A stretch of 64,000 nt of DNA, taken from the NCBI GenBank assembly GCA_033239525.1, contig BSYO01000031.1, forward strand, positions 2,418,001 through 2,482,000. Direction: 5' to 3'. The first letter of the stretch is position 1. Every line of letters starts with the position of its first letter. The notes under the pieces are model-generated. The model was not told the DNA's origin, did no database searches, and was given only the letters and a program-made list of their open reading frames with translations. Below are positions 50,301 through 63,013 of this stretch, piece after piece. A program made the position numbers and the translations under genes. This stretch comes from Nepenthes gracilis (taxonomy: Eukaryota > Streptophyta > Magnoliopsida > Caryophyllales > Nepenthaceae).

Positions 50301-51859
50301 TTGTTGGGCATGAAGCGTGGATTAAGCACATGTTCACTCCATACCACATGAAAAGAAATAATTATAAGAAAATGGAGGTTCGAGGAAATGAGCTCATGGC
50401 TATTTGATCAACAAAGTTTTGATATCATGTCATGAACCAACAAACCCAAAAGATTTAGCTGTTAAGTAAAGACCAACGAATAATTTCATACTATTAAAGG
50501 AGCTTTATACCGTAGACCTTGGTGAACATAAGGTGTCTTCATCAAATGTCTCACTACTCAACCCATTTAAGTAACTAAAATACCATTATAGACATGGGGA
50601 ATTTGCATACAGTGTGGTAGTAGCATGAAGACCTTCTGAACTAGATCTCACCAGCTCAAGTTATAAACTCATTGTGCAAACAATTCACGTAAAAAATGGC
50701 CCAAATTGAAGCCAGCAGTCGTCACATCTTTATGAAATTCGTTCTTCATGCACCTCGGCCATAATAAAATCATTAGAGTTGATTGAGCAAGCTTTTGCTT
50801 CAAACTTTGGGGTTATACAACAAGACTTTTTAGTTTTGTTTCATAAATAGGGAAATGGAACAAAGGGAAGTTTTAGCATAATAGACAGGTTGCTCCATAG
50901 TAACTTAGAAGTCACAGATTCAAGCTATAAAAACAGCATCACTGCAATGATTGTTACTTAGATTCCATGATGTAGGAGCTTCAAGCACTAGGCCACCCTT
51001 TTTGCTAGGACTAGAAGCAAAGACGTTGATCCAGCTAAAGTATACTAAATAAGCATTAAGAGAGCTCTTAGCTCACAATTGTCAATACACTCATTCAACG
51101 GTTCATAAATGAAGCGAGTCACTTCTTAACAAACAATATGGAAATCCAAAGTTACAGAACAACTAGAATCTTAGGTGCCAGCTCAAATCTTCCTTCTTGT
51201 CCCTACATGCCATTAAACAGAGATGATTGGGAGGCAGAGTTGAGATCACTCAAAGAGCAATTTGCATCATTCAAGAAATCATGTATGATTGTCAAGGCCA
51301 TTAAGACAGAAGTGAAATCAAATTAGAAGGACAAACTATATCCACCATCCTGAAATTTCCAATTAACTCAATAAGAAATTCCTACCCTGACCAATTTCTA
51401 ATGAATCAAGATAAATATAATAATGTTTCCCACGAAATAGTGGATCAATCACATATCATAAGAAAAATATAGGAATCATGATAACGCAAAAGAAAAACAA
51501 GTAGATGAAATTAAAGGAAACCGAGAGAGAGAGAGAGAGAGAGTTAAGATCAATAACTCACCACCTCGATCGACAAGCACAAAGATAGGCATTCCTCCAG
51601 CATTAGGTTTAAAGGAAACGTCAAAACCAGAAAAACTGTTGCATGCCTTTCGATTGGATTTTGGATAAATTACAGTACCAACCATTGTTCCTCCATATTG
51701 AGGAACCCCAAAATTCCCAATCGCACATTCATACACATCTCTCAATGACTTAGGAGATGTCACCTTCAAATTGTTCTTCTCAACCACAAATCTACAGACG
51801 CATAAGTTAAACAAAGAAATGCAAAGCAATACCAGAAACCCAAATTTCTCATCTTTCAT
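41347..51859 (-). CDS. VSR1: Vacuolar sorting receptor, VSR1-like, 625 aa, 11 exons
   Basis: Exons in order: 51562-51859, 49043-49735, 47760-47848, 46950-47019, 46783-46866, 45601-45677, 45387-45468, 44286-44368, 43966-44032, 42688-42816, 41347-41552; 1878 nt in one frame. It is a type I receptor that binds vacuolar sorting signals of soluble cargo and cycles between trans-Golgi/early endosome and prevacuolar compartment. Visible: signal peptide 1 to about 22; protease-associated domain (about 50-165, with [15 protein letters not shown]); VSR-specific central domain ([38 protein letters not shown]); EGF-like repeats about 410-557 ([21 protein letters not shown]); membrane span about 567-588; tail with IMAQYMPL (603-610), whose YMPL is the known YxxPhi adaptor signal. 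[12 protein letters not shown] and [17 protein letters not shown] favour the VSR1 class over VSR3/4. The start is the first ATG in frame; an upstream GTG is not used. The donor of the intron after 46783 is GC. Confidence 0.95.
41730..42150. repeat. Dispersed repeat (GACACG-ended family), copy in VSR intron 10
   Basis: Edge strings CAGCGTGTCGGCACC and ACACGTGTCCGGCATCG, AT-rich core with a poly-A at 41936-41951. A GATATC-rich fragment (copy h, 42468-42582, ending GGTATCGGGGGCCCTA) follows 300 bp on. Confidence 0.5.
43044..43245 (+). repeat. GATATC-rich MITE-like repeat, copy i
   Basis: In VSR intron 9; opens AAAGTATCGATATCGATATT, closes GGTATTAAGGGGGCCG. Confidence 0.65.
44062..44220 (-). mobile_element. 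tRNA-derived SINE, Au-like
   Basis: On the minus strand: GGTGCAACAGTAGAGTTG, then TTGCCCTGTAACCC, a B-box GGTTCGTGTAG (44167-44177), TTTCTTGCAAAATGCA, and the 3' body ending GAAAGCTTTATACACC. This is the layout of Au-type plant SINEs. It lies in VSR intron 8; no clear target duplication was found. Confidence 0.75.
45690..46495. repeat. Five tandem ~155-165 bp units in VSR intron 5
   Basis: TTAGAATGTGAAGT (TCAGAATG in the last) occurs at 45753, 45904, 46069, 46223 and 46383. Shared blocks include GAACTCATCCCAAG, ACATTTAAAC and GAAAACTAGGGCTGCTTT. Spacing varies from 151 to 165 bp. Confidence 0.85.
46781..46782 (-). other. Probable GC donor site (GC-AG intron)
   Basis: After exon 5 the minus strand reads GAAG|GCTAGTATT. 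Only a cut before this GC keeps the frame with the next exon, which needs phase 1. The nearest GT, four bases on, gives phase 2 and breaks the frame. Confidence 0.75.
47090..47660. repeat. GACACG-ended repeat (47090-47455) joined to GATATC-rich copy j (47455-47660)
   Basis: In VSR intron 3. The first part has GGACATGTTAAC and TGTGACATGTGCATG with an AT-rich core; the second has ACCGATATATATCGACC and the CTGATAGGGTCATATTAG middle block of the other family. Confidence 0.55.
48440..49060. repeat. Tandem duplication (~309 bp) spanning the exon 2 donor of VSR
   Basis: The unit ending in CCAACCTACCAAGTGAC at 49050 has a copy ending CCAACCCACCAAGTGAC at 48741. Shared internal blocks: GAAGGTTCTCAAAA, CACTATTxATGCTACAA, CACATCAT, CAAATTGAAGCA. 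The unit includes the last few bases of exon 2 and its donor, so a decoy donor (CACTTG|GTGGGT) stands at 48733-48732. Confidence 0.85.
49736..51561. other. VSR intron 1
   Basis: 1.8 kb, no recognisable repeat unit or gene. A GA microsatellite (51526-51543) lies close to the exon 1 donor. Confidence 0.6.
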
Positions 51860-53149
51860 CTTACCCACTTAAAATAACTTTTTCTCTTCAAATATTCGAT
51901 CAGGTGAGGAAAACCCAGATCAGGAAAAAGTTATTTATTCTCATCTCATTTGAAACCCATCGATTAAAACCTCCGAATGAGCTTTTTAAATCTTAATCTC
52001 CACAACCCAGATTAGCAATCTCAATTTGAATCTCCACAACCGATTACTCGCAACTCCTTCTCTGGTTTTCTCGATTGATGACAAACAGTTTTAACGTAAG
52101 AACAATAAGAGGATGTGATTTACATTAAAAAAAAAAAAAAAGACAGAGAATAATGCTAAAACAGGCAGACTTGAATCCGAAAAGGGCCAACAAGTTTAGT
52201 TACGGTCCTCCTGAAGAGAAGGTTCCGCAGGGAAGCAATAAACCACAACTCCTCCCGTGAAAAGCAGGAGATCTATAACCCGCCATTCAAGGAAAACAGA
52301 TCAAAATCCACTACAGATCAAAATTAAAACTCATAAATATAAGTCTAATTTTAATCTAATTGTAATTAAAATTGAGTAAGATTTTAATTTTTTTATTTAA
52401 ATTATATAAAAATTTATAATTTTGAAGGAAGAAATAAAGTTTGGGTATAGGTAATATTTTAATTTATATGTAAAAAGTAAAAAATAAGTAGTCTAATATG
52501 AATTTTAAATTTTTTATTATATAAAATTTGAGATAATATAATTTTTCTAAAAATATTTTATTTATGATTTAGGTAATAATTTATGAATATATAATATTTT
52601 AATGTATTTTTAGATCATATTTTTTTATTAAAATATTAACTTTTAAATTTTTAAATAATATTTTAATAAACTTCTTTTAAAAATCAATCAACAATAAAAT
52701 CTTTACCAGCCCACCTTTATCTAATTGAAATAATTAAAAATGTTTTATTTAATAGATTTTACTTTATTTAATTTTGTCATATTTTAACACTCAAAATATT
52801 AATTATTTACTATACTCTAAAAATTGTAAAATATATATAATATACTATTTTTCAATCACATAAATTAAAATATTAAATTAAAATTTTAATTTTATTTAAT
52901 ATTAAATAATAAAATTAAAATTAGATCTAAAATTAACAATAATTATATGTTATGTAGCTTGATCTGCATGCAAACCACGTGCCATGCGAAACAGGGATTG
53001 AGGCACGTGCCATGAACTAAAATAACGGATCTATAAAATTTAACAATACTTTGATCAATTTAATAATCAATTATATATAATCTTATAAAAAAATCTAATT
53101 ACAAAGTTAATTTCTTAATACAACACCGGTAATAAGGAGTTTATTCTCA
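51860..53149. other. 5' flank of VSR and AT-rich spacer
   Basis: 51860-52330 is of mixed composition and should hold the 5' UTR and promoter, but no convincing TATA box was picked. 52330-53149 is very AT-rich, with the G/C-containing near-repeat CACGTGCCATG at 52977 and 53004. Confidence 0.5.
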
Positions 53150-54454
53150 TTTATTGTGATGGTTTAAAGTATATGTTTTATCATTTTATTTAATTTAGAG
53201 TCTTCCAATTTGATATTTTAATGATAATTATAATAAGAAATTAAATAAAATTAATATATTCAGGCGTTATAATATATTTAGATAGATTTAAAGAGTACTC
53301 CTATCATCTACGGGTAGTAAAAGAATCTGATATTTAACCTCATCTATTGAAAGTAATATGTAAACGGTCTGCCAATGGGTCTAAATGATAATGATTTGAT
53401 CTAAATTTATCGGGAGTATGTATAACCATTTTTCAAAATTAATATTTTAATCTTTGATTTTCTAGTTTGAATATGTTTTAGATTTTTGATTTTTTTTACT
53501 TATATTTGATTTAATACTCGAGACATTTGCTTATAAAATTTGCAGGTTTTGGGCCACCATTTGGGTTTGTGATATTAGACTTTGACAGGTTTTATACATT
53601 TGGATTGTTTGAAATTCATTTTTGGATTATGCGCTTTACCTATGAAATCACGCTTGGACATTTGTGAATTAGTTATATTATCATGTTGGATTTTTAGCTT
53701 ATATAGAATTTTGTACATATTTTATTAGTTATGTTCCCTCTATTTAATTTATAAACCTATTATTTTGTTATATGTATATATATATATATACAGATATTTG
53801 TTAAGTATTTAGCTCATAATTTTATTATTTTTAAATCCTTTAAAATTAGAGGATTGTGGATAGTTTGTAAAGAGCTTGGAAGATAATGTTGATAGATATT
53901 TTATTTATATTTTATGATTATTATATCTATAGTTAAATTGTATTTGTATTTGATGTATTTTTAATAGAAGAGAAAGACAGATAGATTTGATATTAGCGTA
54001 TTGCATTATGAAGGAGGTAGGATTTGGATCATTACGATATTTGAATTGTGATATTGTTTTTGTTTATGCCGCAGCAGTAACATGGTTTTATTATTTTTAT
54101 TATTTTTAAGCCCTTTAAGATTATATGGCTATAATTTTATTATTTTTAAGCCCTTTAAGATTAGAGGGCTATGGATAGTTTGTAAGGAGCTTGGACGATG
54201 ATGTTGATAGAGATTTTATTTATATTTTATAATTATTATATTTATAGTTAGATTGTATTTGTATCTGATGTATTTTTAGTAGAAGAGAAAGATGGATAGA
54301 TTTGATGTTAGCGTATTGCATTATGAAGGAGGCAGGATTCGGATCATTTTGATATTCGAATTGTGATATTGTTTTTGTTTATGCCGCAGCAGTAACATGG
54401 TTTTAATAATTATCAACTGTTATTATTAACTATTTTTTGTTTAGGCTCGTGACA
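53150..54454 (+). mobile_element. LTR (5' LTR of a truncated Ty3/gypsy element)
   Basis: Ends GGCTCGTGACA, followed five bases later by TGGTATCA (54460-54467), a tRNA-iMet primer-binding site spaced as in the element at 6315-13917. 53300-53700 is the inverse complement of 55830-56020. It contains a tandem duplication of about 316 bp (53815-54418), each copy with GCGTATTGCATTATGAAGGA and ATGCCGCAGCAGTAACATGG. The left edge is uncertain. Confidence 0.65.
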
Positions 54455-54547
54455 GTGTATGGTATCAAAAAAAGAATTGTAAGAAAGAGTATTTTGGTTG
54501 ATTTTGATGAATTAAATATCAGGATATTTTGTATAATAGGTATCAAT

Positions 54548-55275
54548 ATGGCTGGAAGCAGAGGATCTGAGAGCAGAGGATCAAGTTCGAATTATGAAGT
54601 TAATGATGGGTCATATGAACAATATTATTGGCCGAATGATCTAGTGACAATATGAAAATTTGACCTCCAAAAGAAGGATTTACTAACAGTCTAGTAGGAT
54701 ACCTTTTAATTGCTTTACAAATGAACATGTTCAAGAGTTTTTAGGAAAATTTAACCTTATTAAGGCAAAAAATTAGATACATTGAGTGGAGAATGTGTTT
54801 GAGGTAAGCAATTGCCCTGAGAAGAATAAAAATAAATTTGCTGCATATAAGCTTATATGAGAGGCGGATAGGCAGTGGTCCACTTAGCAATGAGTATTGG
54901 GAACAGATAATGAACAAATTTCATTGGACGTATTATAGCCTTTCATGGAGAAGTTTTTTCTCGTAAGTGTTTGGGAGATAAAAAGAAAATGAATTTAATC
55001 ATTTGAGGCAATGAAGCAAGATGGTGGCAGAATACTACATCAAATTTACCAAATTGTCTCACTTTACTTCGTATGTAGTGACAGATGAGACCTGGAAAGC
55101 CCAAAAATTCTTTTTAAGGGCTACAAGATTTAATCAAGAAGCAGCTAGTGCCCCACTGACTATAGGAAAATAGTTAAAGTACTCGATCAGGCCCTACTCA
55201 TTAAATAAGAGTAAGAGATTGAGAAGTTTTATAAGAAAAGATCGAAAAATAGAGGTCAAAATTTAAAGATTGAAG
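54548..55275 (+). pseudogene. gag fragment of the same element
   Basis: Starts with an ATG reading MAGSRGSESRGSSS and a stop after about 36 codons. Later frames show FAAYKL, EADRQW, MEKFF, VAEYYIKFTKLSHF and EIEKFYKKRSKNRGQ, which follow the order of plant Ty3/gypsy capsid sequence. Frameshifts and stops throughout; cut off at about 55275, where an inverted LTR begins, so no pol follows. Confidence 0.75.
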
Positions 55276-56123
55276 GCTCCCACTCTAAATACAAAGCGTG
55301 AGATAAAGGAAAGGCAATTGGGATAAAGTGATAGCTCACAATACAAACAAATCACCGATCCAACACAAACTAAATGCCACAATAACCAAATATTAGATAA
55401 TCCAACCTTAATTCCATAACAATGAAACATACTAATATCAACCCATCCTTCATATCTCTGATACCAAAATAGAGTCAATATTGGACTAATATTCTCAAAA
55501 TATAAACAAAATATCTATAAGTGATCACATCTAAGCTCCCTGCAAGATACCCATAATCCACTAATTTGAAATGAATAAAAAATAATAAAAATATGAGCCA
55601 AATATTTAACAAGTATTAGTATATAATATATAAACAAATGCATCCATAATCAAAACAAAGATCGATAAAACATATACAAAACCCATAAGAGCAAATTATC
55701 CAATATGTCAAATCAACAAACATCCAAATGTAATCTCATATATGAAATCTATATTCCAAAAGTAAATATCAAATGATCCAAAAATACAATACCAACCAAA
55801 TCTGATATCCAAATCCAACAATAGTCAAAGCCTGTGTATTTCAAATCAAAGTCTCGAGTATTCAAAATTAGATACAAGTAAAAATTAAAATGTAAAATAC
55901 TCAAATCGGAGAATTAAAGATCAAAAGACTAACTTTAAGAAAGAATTATACATACTCTCGATAACATTAGGTCATAAACTATTATTTAGACTTGTAGGTG
56001 AGCCATCTATACATTCTCTCCTATAGACGAAAACAAACCACCACTTTTTGTTGCCACTAGTAAATGATATATATAATTTTCAAATCTATCTGAATTTATT
56101 AGGACGTCCAAATATATTAGTTC
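55276..56123 (-). mobile_element. LTR piece in inverted orientation
   Basis: 55830-56020 is the inverse complement of 53300-53560 and aligns with 6120-6310 in the same orientation. Together with 53150-54454 it makes an inverted pair around the gag fragment. Confidence 0.55.
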
Positions 56124-56657
56124 TGTACGTCTCAGTACCAAACACAAAAAATGATTATTAGCAAGCTCATTTAATAACAATTAATAAACCTAATTAACTT
56201 TAAGATGCAACCTACAAGTTGATATTTTGATTGACTCAAAAATATTAATTAATTAAACTACAGGATTCAAATTTACAATATCCAAAACTGGCTCCGAACG
56301 CCAACCATATTATGACATCGGATCATATATAAGAATTTATATCTAATCCAAAATAATTAGAGTAAATTGCATTCATAATAGACCGATGCTAGATAAACAA
56401 ACATCCATTTATTCAATTACAAATTATATCTCGAATAATATAAGCTTTATAAGTTACTGAACAGAAACTAAATACATCATCAATTAACTAACATTTCTAA
56501 TCCTAATCTCTTCAGATATCTCTTTCTTTAATTCTACTCATCCAACAAGTGCTTGAACTGCTAATCTAAAGGGATTAGTGAAAAATAAAATACGAGGAAG
56601 TCGAAAAACTTAATAAGGCACATAATTTTATAATTAAATATGCAATGTACATAAAAA

Positions 56658-59066
56658 TGTCACAATTTAAGAATATATACATGGGCCGATAATAATAATT
56701 CGCAAAAGATGAGCAAATGACAATAAAACATAACTCGGGTGTGATAATTCATACATACACAGAACTCAATGTATCAAAACTTATAAAGGACTTCATCGGA
56801 TATAAATTCGGACATCATAACATGAGACATACTATCCATACATCGCAAGTGAGGTATCCAATACGATGACAACTCATCAGTGTAATAAAACAACTCCAAA
56901 ATACCTCAAACATGAACTAAGGCCCCCATCCATCCATAAATAGCAACCATAATGCATCCTGAAGATTTGAAATATAACCAACATAAATATCCATACTTTC
57001 CAGATAGATAGTGCCACAAAAGATCGTGATCGAACTCCTGCAAGCATATTCATGCCATTAATTTAAATGGATAAAATATGAAAACATGAGATGAATGCTC
57101 AACAAGTATCATCATATAAAATAATACATATAAATTAGACGGAATGAGATGCCACATATAAACATATAAAATAAACCATAATGTCTGTCAAATTCACTGA
57201 AAATCGAGAAAATATCTTGTACTAAATGATCATTCGTATCAAATAGTCCATCCGAGATATAACCATAATGAATAATGATCTTGTCAAATCTCATAGATAA
57301 TATCATATCATATGATCTAAGGTCACATTATATAATTTCGACTATTACCACATACGCGTGAGATACAAACCATAGTCTGGATCCAAATATCATAATCTCA
57401 TATGTTAAAATCAAAGGCTGGAACGAAAACATATAAATATAAAATATGTTTCGAGGCTTAACATATATCCATACATACGAGACATTTCTATTGTCCGTCC
57501 GTGAGCCAATCCATGTATCTCAAATCATAGTTCACACAAATACATGTAGAAATATAAAGTATGCACGAAATCGAGAATCAAAGATTCACAATATCAATTT
57601 GAAGAAGGACTATACCTACTCTTGATAGCCTTGAACCATATCAATTATAGTTTAGGCTAGTATGTTAGACCATCTATGTATCCTATCTCCCATAGATCAA
57701 AATTTTACTCACTATATTTTACCACCTACAATTTTAAATATAATTTCAAGTTTAGTTTAGATATTAAGATGTCCGAATATATTAATTTTTATTAATTTCT
57801 TACAATGATTCTCATTAGAACATATGAGGCAGGTTGACTACATCACAACTCACATTCCTATCTGTGGAAGGGAGATCACATATCACAAATACATTCCTCT
57901 TGGGACTAGTCTCCCCATTAGGAGAAGCACAACAAATGCCACATATTGAAAGCCTCGGATCACAAATATTGACCTCTTGGGTCTTGAACTACCTCGGTCC
58001 TACAAAGTAATGACCTTGTCTCTCAACCATATGCATGTGGATTGATGTAAGGTCTATTTCATGGTTCCATAATATACAAATATATAAAATACATACATAT
58101 ATATATATATATACCATTCGGGTATCCACAAATAACAAAGCCCTCAAAAATCACAGATATTAGTGTAAAACTATCGAACAATTGATGAAACATATATGCA
58201 TGTACACAATAAATAAACAGGATGCATAAAATAGCATATATGAAAAGAAAATTTTCAAAATATACACAAATATTATGGAATACAAAAACATACTAAGAAT
58301 TTAGCTTACGGATACTTGTCTTAATATTATACCAAGTAAATCAAAAGAAATAACGCTTAGAGATGCCTGATCGTCACTTTCTCTCCCCTCTTTGCCCTCG
58401 CCCTTCCTCCCACACGCCATTGCCTCCTACACACTGCTGCCTCTATGCACCGCTACCTCCTCCTCCTCTTTTTCTTCCCCATACTCTCTTTCTCTCTCCC
58501 CTCCTCCTCTCTACTATGAACCTTCTCTGCTCTCCCTCTCTCTCACAGCCGCCTCTCCCTTCTCTTCCCTCCTCTCCTCCTCTTCCTTCTTACTTCCTTC
58601 TTCTTCCATATTCCTTCTTCGGCCACGCCGCTTCTCCCTCTTCTCTTGTCTCTCTCTCTTCCTCCTTCTCTGCTTTACCTTCATGCGAGCCTCTGAATAC
58701 TCAATAATCAAATTTCGACCATTGTTTTTCAAAATGAATTCATATAAGGAATGGGTATCAACAAAGAGAAAAGAATGATTTGTTTGCCTCAATTTCATAC
58801 AATTCTTACGACGAAGGCGATGGTCATTTTGTTCGGCTCGCGTGTGCCTCTCTTTCCTTCACACCACTGCATTCTTCAAATAATAGAGGAAAATTATAGA
58901 AAGGGTTACTTGGTTTCCATATCTGGTGTCGATTCTCCGGCCAACGGTTGGTCGCTGTGCCTTCCCTTCCTTCTTCTCATTTCCTTTCCTTTTCCTTCCA
59001 TTTTTTTGCCCTTTTTTTTTCTTTTCCTTTCATCCCTTTTTTTTCTTATACTGCCATGGCTTTCCC

Positions 59067-59130
<64 letters not shown>

Positions 59131-59296
59131 TTCCTTTACCATCCTTTTATAATTCAATTAGCGCTCTGGTATCAGCTCAACTGATTTGAATATTCTCAAA
59201 AATATTATATTATATATTATTAATCCGATACATCCAATAAATTTTAAAATTAATAAATACCTCCGAAATATATCAAGTGAGGATTTAGGTATTCTA
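56658..59296 (-). mobile_element. Solo LTR of the Tekay-like family, nested
   Basis: Same family as the LTRs at 6315 and 12440: blocks GAATGAGATGCCACATATAA, CTCATAGATAATATCATATC, AGATGTCCGAATATATTAAT. Starts TGTCACA, ends GGTATTCTA (CA mutated), flanked by AAAAA on both sides, a weak but consistent target duplication. It keeps the segment missing from 12440-13917. Long open frames at 58363-59184 come from its pyrimidine tract and ATT run, not from genes. Confidence 0.7.
59064..59132. repeat. ATT microsatellite, about 22 repeats
   Basis: Perfect run of ATT/TTA inside the LTR at 56658-59296, next to a long CCTTTT-rich tract. Confidence 0.95.
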
Positions 59297-60329
59297 AAAA
59301 ATATGCCCAAAGGACAATAAATTGATTTCTTATGAAATGTCATAAATTTCATCACAAATGTGTACAGTTTTCTAAATTGCTTTTTCTATTCTTATTAAGA
59401 TTGTTTTATAAAAGTCATATTCTATTATGCAAATTCTTAGAGACTAAAGACCTGTAAGGTCTTACTGGCTAAATGAGAAAATAATAAAAATTTGGGTTAT
59501 ATTTATTTTCACACAATTAAAGATTATACATTATTATTCAAAATTTATAGGTGAATCGTTGCACATATAACCTTTTAGATAAGGTTAAATGCCACTTTCA
59601 CTCTTGAATAATAGGTTCAAATATTGATCACCACTATAATATACTAAGACATACTATTATATACCATCGCAAAATATCTTTACAATGATTTGATACTTAA
59701 ATAAATAAAAACTCGACACTATTTCACATAATTCTTATATTTTCTTAATTTGAAGAAAATATTCTTAATCCTTTAATAAATTATAAAATTTTTCTTTAAA
59801 TTTCTTATCATATTGTACTTTAAATTCTGTAGAATCTTGAATACACTTAAACTTAAAATATGTAATACCACATTATCAAAAAGTTACAAAAAGATCAATA
59901 AAAACTAATAATATTATAAAATTTTAACACTTTATTTCAAATAACATACATGTACAGATAAATTTATAACATTTTTGAACATACAAAACCTTTATTTAGT
60001 GATTTTAAGCATGTAATAACAATATATATGAATTTTATAACATATTAAAGTATTAAATTAGATTTTCAACATATGAATAAATATTTTTGCAAAAAAAATA
60101 ACTTAACAAATCAATATACAGAAACTAAGAATTTGATTTGCACAAAAATGTTGAAAAGTGAAAGAAAGAGTTCATGCATGTAAAGGTTTAACATTTCAGC
60201 TATGAAATTGTGACATATAAGAATGTCACAATTTAGAACTATGTTATAAAGTTCTAGAACTATGTTATAGACTTTTCTGTTGGAGAGGAAAAGTTTTAGA
60301 CATACGATATAGATTTTCTCCGGTTTGGT

Positions 60330-61330
60330 GTTTAATTTAGAACTATCGTAAAAAAATTAAACAGAATTAATATATTCAGATATGTTAATATATTCAGACA
60401 AACTTAATAACTATACATATTATTAATAAAATGCTAAAAAAAGTTACATTTGACCCTATCTATAGAAAAATATATATACACGGCCCGCCTATAAATTTAA
60501 ATAGTAGGATTTAATAATTGGAAAAAATATTCATAAAAAATTATTCTTTTGATCTTTGATTCTTTAATTTTTATATATTCTGAATTTTTAATATTTTTAT
60601 CGATATCTAATTTGATACTCAATACATTTGACTATGAGTTTTGCATATTTTGATCACCATTCGAATTTGTGAGATTGGATTTTGGATAGTATCGTACATT
60701 TAAAATATTTAATATTCATATTTAAATTATGAACTTTGGGTACAATACCATATTTGAACACCAGCCAATTTGTCATATTATCATCTTTGGCTTATATGAA
60801 ATTTCATACATATTTTATTTATTTTGTTCATTCATCTTTATTTGTGGGCATATTGGTTTGTTATATATATACACACACTGATATTTGTTAAACATTTGGT
60901 TCACAATTGTATTATTTCTAACATCTTCTAAATTAAAGAGTTATGGATAGCTTACAGGAAACTCGAACGAGGACGTTGATAGAAACTTTATTTGCACTTG
61001 TGATTCTTAGATTTGTATTCTGGTGTATATTGGTGTTTTGAAACCTTTGTATGAGGAAAATTATATACAAGTGTATTGCATTATAATGGAGGCATGGTTT
61101 AGATTATTTCAATATTGGATTGTGACATTTTTTTTGTTTTTACTGGATGACATTTCCTTATGGGTTTGTTTGGGTTTTTTAGCCACATTTTGTTATATAT
61201 TTTGGCGACTAATAGATTTAGTTCAATCAAATCATATATCTGCCGTGATTTGTAGACTTTCATTACTTTGGGTTTTGGATTTGTTCATGTCTAACCCAAC
61301 TTTAAATTTTTAGTTGGGTATTTGTAAATT
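60330..61330 (+). mobile_element. LTR remnant, relative of 53150-54454
   Basis: 60340-60900 follows 53220-53800 (TTTGACCCTATCTA, TTTTGATCACCATTCGAATTTG) and 60950-61120 follows the duplicated block (GACGTTGATAGAAACTTTATT, GTGTATTGCATTATAATGGA). No coding sequence. Confidence 0.55.
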
Positions 61331-61679
61331 TTAGTTAAAAAAAAATGAAATTCAGTTTTGAAATGTAACAAATTGTTTTGAAGTTTTTTTTAATTTTATC
61401 AAAAGTTTAAAAGATTTATTTGTTTTTATAGAATAAGTAAATATTTATGAATAATATATCTATATATAAAAATATTTATAAAAAAAGTCATAAAATTTAT
61501 GTAATTAGTCTTACATATAGATATCCCATTTCATTATATCTTATCAAACTCTATTTTTATATTTGATTTGATATTTATACATTTCTTAAGGTAAAATTTT
61601 TTTAACATTTGTACTTTTTTATAAGGTAAAAAATTTTAGATATTTAAACTTTTTAACATAGAGAAAATCCATATATTTG

Positions 61680-62720
61680 GATTTTAGAGTCTATCGTCTA
61701 ATACTTTATTAAGAATTATTATAAGAAATTGAATAAAATCTATATATTTGGATATCTTTAACATATCATACATACTTGAGGAATATTTCTGTCATCTAAA
61801 GTGATAAAAGAAAGTGACGTTTGACACTATCTATAAAGAATAATTTATAGACACCCCGTCTATGAGTTTAAATAGTATTATTTTTATTTAAAGTTATTGA
61901 AAGTACGTGTAATAATTTTTCAAAGTTAGCCTTTCGATTATTAATTCTCAAAATTGGCATATTTTGGGTTTTCAAGATTTTGACCTGCATTGTGTTTTTT
62001 GATTTGAAATATTTGGCTTATGTGATTTTGTAGGTTTTGAAATAATATTTAGATTTATCTAATTTTGGATATTTAAGCCTTTTAGAATCATGCGATTTGA
62101 CTTTAGACATTTAAATCTATGGAAAACATATGATTTAGACTTTGTACAATTTCATATAATTTGGCATTCTTATGTTATTATGAATTTTAGATATGAAATC
62201 ATGATTTAGACATTTGACATTTAAATATTTGATATCTTAACATTGATATTTAGAAAATTGATATTTGGACACGATAGAGTTTTTAGTTAACCGCAATTTT
62301 TAGTTCCTTTATCTATTTTTGTGTATAATTTTCATATTACATGTTATATTTATATTTGTTAAATTTTAAACTCATATTTTATAAATATTTTTTAACCTTT
62401 TAAGATAAATGGGTTGTGGATACTTATAGGATTCCAATAGAAGGAGATTTGAAAATTAGGCTTAGTTATATTTATATTTAATTTGTTTTTTAGATTCATA
62501 CTTGGGTTTATTGTAATTTGTATAATTTTGAAATTTGCATTGGGATTATTGTTTAATTTTTTTTTTAATTTTTGGTTCTATATAATTTGAAATCTTTTTG
62601 TTATAATTTTGGATATTTATTACATACTTTCTTCATAAATGGTTTTAGGTTGAGCAACTTTTATTATTATTGTTGAAGGTTGGATAGAGTTTGGTTTGAC
62701 CAAATCCAGTATCTATTATT
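61680..62720 (+). mobile_element. Further LTR remnant of the same family
   Basis: 61690-61990 repeats the order seen at 60340-60600 (TTGACACTATCTATAAAG, GACACCCCGTCTATGAGTTT). 62390-62560 matches the AAGGAG-type 3' part only loosely. No coding sequence. Confidence 0.45.
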
Positions 62721-63013
62721 ATTATTTGTGGTTATTATACTGTTTTGGTCTCTGAGTATAAGTTTTTCAACTCGTCTTTGAAAGTTTTTGAAATTTTTAA
62801 TCATTTATGAACTATTATTTGAATAATAATATTATTATTTATTATCTATTCGTATCGGAGACATGATAATAAATACAACCTAGTGGATCATGGCTTAAGA
62901 AGAAGCTTTACATTCAAAGTCTAGTTGAAACTCGGAGAGCCCAAGCTAGTTTATTAGACTACTAAATGATTAAGGTTTCATGTCCAGGCTATGTTCTAGG
63001 AGGTGATCACGTA

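Larger units (their letters stand above)
56124..60180 (-). mobile_element. LTR-like sequence interrupted by a younger LTR
   Basis: 56124-56657 aligns with 24370-24900 and 59297-60180 with about 24960-25760. The break holds the solo LTR at 56658-59296. Landmarks are TAAGTTACTGAACAGAAACT and, after the break, GTGTACAGTTTTCTAAA. Confidence 0.6.

Noticed and set aside
51138..51326. 62-codon plus-strand open frame within VSR intron 1
   Set aside because: Short, antisense to the gene, no family resemblance.
58363..59189. Long open frames on both strands, rich in L/S/P/F or poly-N/Y/I
   Set aside because: They come from a pyrimidine-rich tract and an ATT run inside an LTR; no protein signature.
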